Assembly (NCBI GenBank): GCA_947044365.1
Contig: OX345637.1
Coordinates: forward strand, 3,458,501 to 3,522,500
Direction: 5' to 3'
DNA from: Petrosia ficiformis
Lineage: Eukaryota > Porifera > Demospongiae > Haplosclerida > Petrosiidae
Length of the DNA: 64,000 nucleotides
Shown here: piece by piece, positions 49,401 through 61,400 of the stretch
Numbering within the stretch: the first letter of the stretch is position 1
Layout: each line of letters opens with the position of its first letter
Notes under the pieces: generated by a model
Told to the model about the DNA's origin: nothing
Databases searched by the model: none
The model's input: the letters and a program-made list of their open reading frames with translations, nothing else
Translations under genes and position numbers: made by a program

Positions 49401-52400
49401 AAAAAATACACTCAAATACCAATTAATGAACGAATATCCGAATATTTCAATATTCATTTCAACACTAATCTACAGGTATTTGCTTTGACGATCACATACA
49501 GTGTACATACATTGTGATTTGTATGCAGTTACGTCGTAATGGGAGTCAATTATTCCATGACACACTCACCACAAGAATTACCAATAAGAATCCAAAGAAA
49601 GCAGATAGTAGAAACTACTATTAATCATTAAATACAGTATAGGAGGCAACTTACATGTACATATACATGTAGGAATAAGCTCAGAAAGTCATATATTATT
49701 ACTGTAAGCTCAAACCAGAATATTATTTATATACATGTACATGTACATGTACGTACTTGCAGAACTCTTTTGAGATAAAGCTTGATTGAATATTTATCTG
49801 TGTATATGTCCATGCACATCTGTGTTCAAACAGACATACATATATATGTACATGAACACATACACATGTATACGAAGGCAATAAGGCTGAATCTTGTTTA
49901 AAGCGATTGATTGATTGATCTTGTTATACAATACAATAGGTATTATCTCCTGGATGAGCCAAACTGCTTCATTTACATGTATCAGAACCTGCTTTGATAC
50001 ATGAAATTCTCAGTATTTTAACCACCCAGGCTATCTACAAGTTTTCTCACTACAGCTGTATTCATGCTTGCGATAGTATTGCCACCTCAGACGTGTAGTT
50101 ACGGTTTAGGCTTGGATGTACTGCATCATATGCATAAACAAAGTAAAGTTGAAAACTTCCCATCAGAAATGACATAAAACATGTCAGTAGTGTCAACATG
50201 AATGTCTTCTCTCCTGATTCCTTCATCAGATATACAAGTATATTAACAATTTTCAAATCATAATACCTCACATACGCTTCAATGTGATAATTATGCCTTA
50301 TGTCCAACAATTTTGAAGTTAGCACACAGTAAAGCAGAATGCAACTTATGAATTGCCTAATATTGTAATAGGCTGGTTATATTGTTTCTAAATGTGACTA
50401 GACTATGATAGTCATTTGAAATATCCATTTAGTGAGCATACTATTATGTCAGCTATCCTATTTTGCATCAAACTTATAAGTACATGTAATTAAATGTACA
50501 AAACATGTGGACCACTGTCTAGATTCCCTTTCGTAATTGTGAGCTTAATGGCGAAACTGTTTTGACTCTATTACTTCATGTCAAACCAGATACTCCTGAA
50601 TGTACTGCAAAAACCAATGCAGACTTCAAATCTATGATGATGCAGAATACAACGAATATAAAGCCTGTATAATCAAGATAAAGCCAGGACAGTAGCAAAG
50701 CTATCGAATAGCATTATTCAATTGTAGACGTATGCAACCGAATGTGAATCAACGTAAGAGCTATATAACACAATGAACTCACAAACAAATACATACATGT
50801 ATAGTACTTGTGCAAGTACTATACATGTACTTGCACATGTATAGTACTTGCACATGTACATGTACATGTACACTGTACATGTACTTGCACATGTACATGT
50901 ACATGTATATTCATATGCAGCAGAGACATTGATTGCAAAATCAAACCAGGAATAACAATGGCAGCAATTGAGAAATATTATAAAAAGCTTTATTTCACAC
51001 ATACATGTACCAATAATAATCGTGTTATCAACAACTACATGTACATGTACATGTACATTCCTAGTAATACTTGTATATAATGCCACATGTAGAATGACGT
51101 TGAGTATAAACTGAGATCATTACAACTTCATAAAAATCACTATGGTGAAGTGGAATCATTTGGAATAGTAATGTTGTGTTCATGGTGGTGAATACATGTA
51201 TATACACAGTACATGTGTCAGTAAAGCTTATAATATTGGCACTGCATCAACAGCATTATTAACTCTTTGTTAACCTTTACCGACTATAATTGAAATAAGC
51301 GTTTTCGTTAATAACCTAAATTTAATTAGGAAATATTGTGGGGGCGGAGCCTTAAGATCTACATGTATATACATGTAGCTTTTTTCAACTCTATAACTCT
51401 CATATTTTATAAGACTCAACATTCTAACTTACTTTGTGGAAAGAAGAGTCTTTAACAAACTCATTGATGTAAAATGTATGCTTCGTTATCAGCAGGAAGA
51501 GGGAAAGGTAAACGTTTGTAAGTATAGCAGTCGATGGGCAACGCCCACCTTTTGTCTAGTCTGTATAACGCCTAAATTTTAAGCAACCATGACTTTTAAC
51601 TCACTTAGTCATACAGAAGACCTTATAAGAAAGCCATTGATACCAAAAACATGCTTCGTTAGCTGCAGGAAAGCAGCAAGACAAGTGTTTGAAAGTGTAG
51701 TAGTCAGCGGCGACGCCCATACTTAGCGTCTTTATCACTTTTTTTTGGCCTAGAACTTGACGTTTTTCCTAATTTAAACTAACTAAATGTCTTCTTCGTA
51801 GTGTGTGCTTGTTAGTTTCTTCTGTTTTAAAGATTCTATCATAAATTTGCCTTTGGCTATTTAGGTTGCAAATCTGCAACCTTCGTTAATTAATGCATTA
51901 TTCAAAAGTTGCATATTTGCAACATTCGTCGGTAAAGGGTTAATTGACTCAAGATGTATTCTCAACAGCGCACACACTAACCATTGTTGAGCCAATTTGG
52001 CCCGTGCTTCAAAACGCATCAAACTCTGATTGGTACATATTCATTACTACATGTACTACAAATATCACATACATGTATATACATACATATATCAGAAAGT
52101 GAGTTTGGCTTTGGTGGTTACACTACACATGTGTACAAGAAACTATATCGGCTGTTTCCACAGCAATTTTCATGAATTTATAATAAGCATGTATACAACA
52201 TTTAAAATGGCAATGCGTCCTCACTATGGCCTGACAGAAGTTCGAATTGACAAGATTCCTTGGAATGATACATGTACATGAACATACTTGTACAATGCAC
52301 TTAGCACATACATGTACTGTACATGCAAAGACATCCTTCACCACTAAGCACATACATGTACATACTAAGCACATACATGTACATACATGTACATGAGCTT

Positions 52401-55400
52401 GCAATTAGGGATAGGCATTAAAATTTTACACTACCATTGTCAAGTACATGTATAATTACATTGTGTATATTGTGTGTGAGAGGTTGATGATCAGTGAACA
52501 TCCAACTGTAAGGCCAGTATAAGACATACCCTCTGCCACAGCACACGAGAAGAATACGACAATTTACTTCATGATTCCAAAATAATTGCCCAACTCTAGT
52601 TTCTAGTGCATCAGGTACATATACATGCATCAATATTACTACATTAACTGTGAAGCCTTATACTACATGCACATGTATTCAACATACTAACTGCTAATTA
52701 GTTTGTTACATGTACATGTACATTGTACAAATATTTGCTTAAATCTACAATGTTCTGCCAAAGATGCATGTATTTAGAGTGGTGGTTGAATTCTAACTTG
52801 CATTTAGTGCTGTTTATCCAGTATATACTTAATACTGTCTCAGTAGCCTATATACATGTACATGTATACAATGTACATGTACATGTACATGTACATGTAT
52901 ATTATCTGAGCGATGGTTATTCCCGACCAGTGCCGATCAGTATAGGCAGAACACTGACTCTACAAAGCACATGTACAATTTCAGTTTTTGATTGCACTAT
53001 ACACAACACATATACATGTATATGTACTTAACAGGCTTACATGTACATGTATCTACAGATCAGACATACCTTTCATAGCATCAAGAACATCTAAAGGCAT
53101 TTCCACATAAGTGCCTTCCTTAATCTGCTCTGCTTTTCTCTTTCTCAACTCATGATGAGGTGGGATGCATACAATGCATTTGCAATCAAATCCTTCAAAC
53201 ACTTTAACTTTCCGTTTTTGAGAATCAAAGTAAACATTCACCTAATATATACATGTACATGTGCAATATACTTGTATATTATGAACACACACTAATATGA
53301 ATACAGAAATAATTACATGTATAGGACCTATTTACATGTACATGTAAGTCAAAATATAAACTGTTACATGTAACTAAGGAAAGAATAAGCATGTAATTAC
53401 ATGTACATGTAGCACTACAATGACTAAGTAAACTTGTACATCTACATATAAATCAGCACAAGTAAAGTAATTTGGCTACACTACTTTACATACACATGCA
53501 TGTACCGTAAATCCTTAAATAGAAGCCCAGGTGTCTAATTCTTTACAGAGGTTTTCAAGTACATGTACATGTACAAGTAGGTGTCTATTTAAGACAGGCA
53601 TTTACTCAAGACCGTAATCCTTTACATCTATAATTCTACCATGACTAGATTGAATTGACCAATCAGATTGCTTATAATGAGGTTTCTAAATGTGTTATCA
53701 AACCTCCCGGTCTTTACCGGGAGGTTTGATAACATGTTATTAAACCTCCCAGTAAAATTTTCCCGTCATTGATTGAAATGAAATTTAAGTTACATAGTTG
53801 TCAATTCCTTTATAATACTTCATAAATAATAATTATATATAATAATTGACATAAAACAACAATCATGATGACTATATATATACAACTGTAGCTATAATTA
53901 TTAGCTGTAATTCATAGTGATGCATGTTCTTTTTGAAAATCTGACACCAATTTGTATGCTTGTGATTGAGGTCTTTCAGACCTCTATTGCTTCTTCTTGT
54001 ATATATGAGATTCCAAAAGAGTTGGGTGGGGCTGTTCTTGCAGCGCTAGCTTCTTGATAGCGATCGATCGATATCGCTGGAAGACCACACCTTATACTGG
54101 AGTAGAGGAGGAGCCGGAAGTCTGCCACATGTAGAGCTCTTTTTTGTCATTTGCGATTCAACTGTTGATTAGTTACTTGTCTAAAGAGTCACAGAAACCC
54201 ACACTATAATTATCCATAGGTTAGTGAAATTATGTATACTGTTGCCACGCGCAAAGATTTGCTTAGTTACTGTATTTCGCGCGCGTTTCATGGTAGAAGA
54301 CGGTTATACACCTCGGTACGGTTTCTACTGATTTATCAAACCTCGTGCCTTCGGCCCTCGGTTTGATAAATCCAGTAGAAACCTTTACCTCGGTGTATAA
54401 CCTATACTTAATATGGGCATTGTTGTTTATTAGACTAAATTTAATTACCTTAAAATTATTATTATGTGTGGGCGGAGCACTTAATCTAACTCTCATATTT
54501 TATAACACTGAAGATTCTAACTTACTTTATTGGAAAGAAGAGTTGTTGAGAAAACTATTGATATAAAATTTATGCTTCGCTATCAGCAGGAAGACAGCAA
54601 GGCGAGTGCTTGAAAAAAAGTAGTTTCGTGAGCAATGCCCACTTTTATACTAGCCCATATATCTTCTGCATTTTTAACAGCAGTGACTTTAAACTCACTT
54701 AGTTAGACAGAAGACATTCTAAGAAAGCCATTGATACCAAAAACATGTTTCGTTAGCTGCTGGAAAGCAGCAAGGCGAGTGTTTGAAAGTGTAGTAGTGT
54801 GAATTCACAGAACACATGTTACCTTCTTAACCACACCCAGGCTTCAATTCAAGACTGGCGTCTAGTGTAGAATCTTGAAGAAACTCCATGTGTTTATTTA
54901 AGACCGGCTTTTATTCAAATGTGGCTTCTATTTAAGGATTTATGGTACCTGTATATACGAGTACATGTACAAGCATACATGTACAGTACATTGAAAAAGC
55001 CAAACATACATGTAGCAACACTGTGCTTAAATAAAATATTATTTCATGGTCCATTCAAAAAAAATTCGGAAAAAGGTTCAAAGGTTCGAACATTCATTTG
55101 TATGCTGCAAACTTGTACATGTACATGTAATTGTTCCTTACAAGCTTTGCTGCCATGCTCACACATTAATGTTTGCATATGCACACCTGTACACTATAAA
55201 TGTGTGGTTAATAATGTGGGCATATTCCAGAGGCTGTATTGCTGGCTGCTTCTGTCTCATTTCTCAGTCCAGCAATGCTAAATTCAAATACAAACATCAA
55301 CAGTAGTATATACTCAATAAAAATAATAATTGTTTTCTATAGCCAATCAAGGTGAGAGCAACATTGATAAAACAAGTGCAAACTTTCAAAGATTTTCTTT

Positions 55401-58400
55401 AATGAAGCCCTGAATATACATTTAATATTGAATATTCATCCAGTATTACTTATAATAGACTCACTTGATCAATTATATAATTCCTGTTTGTATTTATAGC
55501 AATAACAAACAACACGTTCAACATAGGTAATACAATCTCTTTTATCTCACTCCATTGAGTAAACTGTTTCATTCTGTCTGGTAAACCAGTAGCCTAAAGT
55601 GTGAATGTAGTTACACATTAGTGTACATGTACAATGTACATTGTGGCTGAACCTCTACACAGTACATTGTAGTATAATATACAATATACATGTACATGTA
55701 CTTGTATAAAGCAACATTGTATTTAATATAATCAGGAGTTTATGAGCGCCGTGAAGCAGCATCAAACTGCAGTATCCATCTGTTGTCGAATCACCAAAGA
55801 ACCAATGCACAGATTTCTGGGATGGAACATTTCAAATGGGACACTTCAAACTAACTGGAAGTCCGAAACGCAAGTTCTACAACCCAAGAAGAATCCCGAG
55901 AAGTACGTGTACATGCAAGCTTGATACAAGGCGATTTCAAATCCTGCTCCAGGTAACAAACTAATCCTCATGTGCTTATTTCATTAGAGATACATGTATT
56001 GCTTTTGTTGTTGTCTATTAATAGTCCTTTTGTACACCCTGTAGAATCAACACACTGACAGTACTTTGACACTTTTGCTACAGACTTTAGTAGCACCTAC
56101 ATTTGTACATGTATCCTTTGCTGACTATACTAGTATCGTTTCTGTCTGGAAAGAAGTGGGTGATTATAGAGACTCATCTCGTCAGACGCAAAGATAGTCA
56201 ATTTATAATAATTTTTAATTATTTTTTTATTTTAATAAACACTTATCATGCCTACTTAGATCGCTTACACAGTTTACAGAGGTTTCCCATATAAGGCAGT
56301 TTGCAAAGGTGTGATTCGACAACAGATGGTTTGCAAAACATATTGGAGTTTGATGCTCCTTCATGTCGCTCATATGCTCCTGATATAATGTACATGTACA
56401 AGAAAGGTTATCAGTCCACTGTAGTATACACTATACTTGTACATGTACATGTACCTTCATTCGATCCACCAACTGACTAACACCAAGCACAGTATATCTC
56501 TTCTCTGGATACTTAGCCATTTGTCTGCCAATCCAATTTGTCTTTCCTGAACCAGGTAAACCAACTGTGAAGATGACTTCACAGTCTCCTTTACTAGTAG
56601 GGGCAGTAACTGCATAATCCCTCTCCTCTTCTGCAGCTTCTTGTATGAAAGAGTAGCCTTCTTCTGGTGGAAATGATGACGGTTGACTTCCAAAGTTGAA
56701 AGATATTCGTATATTCTTTGTTGTGACATGAGGAAAGAAGAGTCTTTCCGTTGTGTCATCAATTACAAATGCTTGAGACATGTTCTCACCATTCTTAGTG
56801 AATGAAATGGTCTTAGAATCACTACTAAGATCCTGTATATAAGAATAAAATTATAATAATATTGTTTCATTTACAACATGTACCACACACACATGCAAGA
56901 ATGTTTCATTGAAATAAATGAATGAGGGCTGCTCAGGACCCTCGCATCAGGAAACAGTAAAGCACTAATGTCGTTTAATGGCCCAAAGAGTGATCGTTTC
57001 TTTTGGGTTTGATGTACATTTATATCTACATACATGTATATGTTTGTGTCACATACACATTGTATATGTTTGTGTCACATACACATTGTATACATAAAGA
57101 AGTTGCATCATTCCAGGGGGCTCATGTCAATTAATGGGTGTAGCAAGTATTAGAACACATGCTGAAGCTGCATGTTGGTTTGTGTAGACCAATAGCCATG
57201 TTGGGTGCAATACATTCCAAAAGATCCTTTCCAAAGTAAGGAGAGTAGATAATCAAATAATAACTACATGTACATGTATAATAGGCTGTAATTCATCTCA
57301 TCATTATTAAATTTCATTACAAATATTATCATAATTCAATTCCTGTCATTTTAATTACACATATGAGTTGTATATACATGTATTTCTTATCATTATGAGA
57401 CTAGCATAGTGTTAAATTCCATAGTAAATTGTATAATAATTGTTATATTAAATATTTTAGATACCTATCAAATTAGCAGGAGTACATGTACATGTATGCA
57501 AAAACTGAAAGAACAGAGAAAAAAGTATCCCTATGACTGCTTTATAGAACTTTAGGAATATATTGCAGGAAGAATCATCAACCATCAATCCAGTAAAGAC
57601 TTAAATCTTCAGATAATAAAGCCCTTCTTCTTAAGGGAAATAAGGATAAGCATTGATGAAGTATGCTATCAACAGCCAAGGAAGTAAATGGATACCATGG
57701 AAGACTTCAGTGACAATGATGATATACACTACAAGAGACAATATCTGCACAATAACCCGAAGTACACATGTACATGAGCTTAGTGGTGAGAACCAGATAA
57801 AGTGATGGATGTCCCCTCCTCCAGAGTGTCCAGAGCTCAATCCCATTGAAAATGTTTGGGGGAGTGTGAAGTAAGCTCTGAAACTTAAGTATAAACACAG
57901 GACTCTGCTACAACTGGAAGAAGCTATTTATTAAACACCACTGGCCAAAGAACTTAATCTAGCAGTGTGTACACAACACATTAACCATATTTACAATTGT
58001 TGAAGTTCATGATCAACCCTCTGGCTTCTACATGTAACACGTTTTGGGTTTTTGGTTCTTGTTTTCCATTATATACATGTACATGTAGATTTTTGAGACA
58101 CTCATTATAATACACAATGTACATGTAACTGTACTTTTAAAATTAGTATTATTATCTAAACACATTCCACATCATAAGTTCAATCAACACTCACAAGTGT
58201 AACACATTAATGAAATTCAATTCAATAAACAATATACCCCTATATATTAATAAACTACATGTACATGTATAAAGTTTGCATTTTTCGTTTGTTAGTGATA
58301 GCCAGGGTTTCATTCTTTGTATAAAGTCTACCAGTAGGTCATTCAATGTACATGTACCAACATTCTTATTATTTCCAGAAATTTTGCAAACAGACAGATA

Positions 58401-61400
58401 AACACCCAATTGTTTCGTGGAAAGGTAAATTATGTACAGTACATATTAAAAGAAACTTACGTTTCATGCATGTTTCACGAATGTTTCACGTGCGAGATGC
58501 GCAAATTATTTTAATTGCACCTCGAGTGCTAGTGAAACATAACACGCCTCTATACAATTGTGGTTTACTTAGCGCGTGAAATTTACTCGCATGAATAATT
58601 GTGGTTTTGTTTAAATAAACAGGGCGTATCCAAACAATAATTATTTTTATTATCAACAAAAAATAATAAAGAATATTAACAAATTATTAGAACAAAATAA
58701 ATATAATACTTTAATTTATCAATGAAACTCTAAATCAACTGATTCCCAAATGTCCCAGTTGTTTTCATAATCTTCAGCCAGATTTAATACAGCTTCTTCA
58801 TCTATTTGCTTTTGACGGGGTACTCTTCGACATGCTTCATCAATGCTTATGCGAATCTCCTTCATTATCAGCAATGTGTTATCTGAAGGTTTAGGTCTGT
58901 ATTGTCTAATACACGCTAATTTTATAGCTTTCAGTTTAGCTGGATCTAACTTACTTTTTCCTCTTACTCCACGGCAGTTACTCGTTTTTCGTTCCTTCTC
59001 ATTAAACAAACTCAAAGTCAACCTGCCAGCAAGATTTTTCCGGCTTCTACAGCCAACCATACATTTTTTTAGTAAACAGGAATCTATAGGGAATGGTTGA
59101 ATATTTTCCTTTCCTTGTGTCTGGAAGTGAAGGAATGGGGGTGTGAGTATCACATTGACCAAAAGGAGTATGTGAACGAAAAGAAGAAACAGGTGTTTCA
59201 ACAAGTGGTTGAACTGGTGGAGGCAATGGAGGAGGACTAGATGGTAGTTGTAGTACATTAGCAGATGATGGTACATTTTCCTGTGAAGACTGAGAGTGTA
59301 ATAATGACATAATTCCTCTTTTGATAATTAAAACTTCACTTCGAAGAGCAGTGATTTCCTATAGATTATTACAATACATGAATGTAAATACAATGTTATT
59401 ATATGTAAACTTACATCTGTCAGATTTAGTATCTGTTCTGTTTGTGTAGCCTTATTACTAGTCTCGACATATTTCTCTGTTTGAACTGAACAGTCAACTC
59501 GGAGAGGTGATGATGGTGGACTAAACAAGTCTTCAGAATAAACACTACTCACATCATCAATAATTACATCATTTCTCTCTTTGTCCAGGGATATTGGGAT
59601 AATAGCAGCAGGAGATCCCAGGGTGACTATAAATTCATCATCTTTATCTCTTCTATTTTCTTTGGGCCGTTTTGGTACCTGTAAATTATTATAAAATATT
59701 ATAAAATAATATATAACTACATGTGTATAAATATATTCCATAAATAATACGTAATTTTATTATAATCATGCTGTAATAAACAAATTACACTCACTTTGGT
59801 AGGTTCTTTTGTTTGCTTTCTCTTCTTTCCTTTGTCTGCAAGTTTCTCGCTTTCGCTCTCATCACCTAAATCTTCAACAATAGCGTTCCATATCTTCGCC
59901 CTACTCTGCTTTTTCTTTGTGAATTGAACCGTCACCTCCTGTCCAACTTTTAGAACCCCCTTGTTCTGAACGAACCTCCTGTCCACCTGATCGACTTTGT
60001 CTTTATATTTTCCCTCGTCGATCCATCTTAGTATGATTATATTATTTCCCGGCATCGTGGCTGTATAGTAGTAGGTGTAATATTACACAAGCTTTTATAG
60101 CTAACAACCAATGGATCTTCAAAGTCATGTTTGCTTGCTTCTGGTACAGGCGGTCTTCATCAATAAACGAGTCGACTCAGCAATTAATTATCGGGAAACT
60201 CCACCCTCTTACTGTCTTTAATGTTGTTGATCAAAGAGCCTTTTCATGATGATTATTTTTATAGATTAAAGAAACTTATAATTATTATAATTTATTATTA
60301 TCACATTAACAATATTTATTAATTTATAACAATTAGATGTATAACAGCACAAGAATGTATGTAGTATTATATGCACAATGATCAAAACCCAGATGCAGCT
60401 CCATTTTTTTCCTCAACAGCTTTCATAACTTTCTGGATATGATTGATATATCGAGTACACAGCTCTGGCGTCAAACCTTTCCAAAAATTTTTAATTCCTG
60501 CAACAAGCTCTTCTTCATTTTTGGGTTTAACCCTGTCCCGTAAGAATGTCTTCATGCTCCCCCAAATATTTTCTATTTGATTTAGATCGGGACTTTCTGG
60601 TGGGAGTACGCCACCAGTTTATAGCCCTCTCAGCAAAGAAATTTTTTGCGTAATTCGACGTATGCTTCGGGTCATTGTCCTGGTAGAATCTGTGACCACC
60701 GGGATAGGATTCCTTAATAAAAGGAAGAAGTGACTCTTCCAGGATTTTGGTGTACTTTGTTGCAATTAGTTTCCCTTTGAAAATTACAATTTTTGTTGCA
60801 CCTCTTTTAGATATCCCTGCCCAAACATGCACTTTTAACGGGTGCTTGGGTTTTGGTTTAAGCTTTCGAGGTTGCCCTTTTTTATGGTAGCAACGTCTGC
60901 TATTCCTCTCCACCTGAATAGTACTTTCATCCGAAAAAATTACGTCGTCAAACTGTTCTTTATCCTTAATTCTCTCCTTCACCCATTCCATTCTCTTTTC
61001 CATGTTTACTGTACGAATAAGTTGACAGTACCGCGGAGATGTCTTTGTCCAGCCTAGATCAGACCGTTGACGAGCTACTGTTGTTTGGGAGACTTTTAAT
61101 TCTGGATAATTTGCCCTTAAAAGGTCTGTAAGATCCCTAGTTGTTAATTCATCATTTTCTGCCATTTTTCGATCTATAAACTCTATATGTTCCTGAAGTA
61201 GTAACGAAAGACGTCCACTGCGTGGACGGTCCTCAAGAGATCCAGTTGAGAGCCACCTCTCAATTGTACTAGTCACAGTTTGCCTAATACAATAGTGTAT
61301 ATAGTTATAGGTAGTAGTATTATATATATATATTTATTATATATATAATTATATATATATATATATATATTAAAATTTTTTTTTGCTTACCTAGTTGTGT

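Larger units (their letters stand above)
53512..54947. mobile_element. TA-flanked non-autonomous element, 1.4 kb, AAATCCTTAAATAGAAGCC ends
   Basis: TA, then ccgtaaatccttaaatagaa gcc at the left. At the right, inverted, TA then ccataaatccttaaatagaa gcc: a 23-bp inverted repeat with one mismatch. No transposase. It holds two strong hairpins (53694-53733, 54302-54403) and a stretch homologous to the 51270-51943 MITE, so it looks nested or chimaeric. Confidence 0.8.

Noticed and set aside
50062..51086. 87- and 122-codon minus frames in the hnRNP U-like intron
   Set aside because: No recognised domain; the second is mostly TACATG simple sequence, and neither has splice sites matching the phases of the flanking hnRNP U-like exons.
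57707..57898. Minus-strand frames over the second Tc1 fragment
   Set aside because: The plus strand carries the PELNPIENVW motif; the minus frames are shadows.
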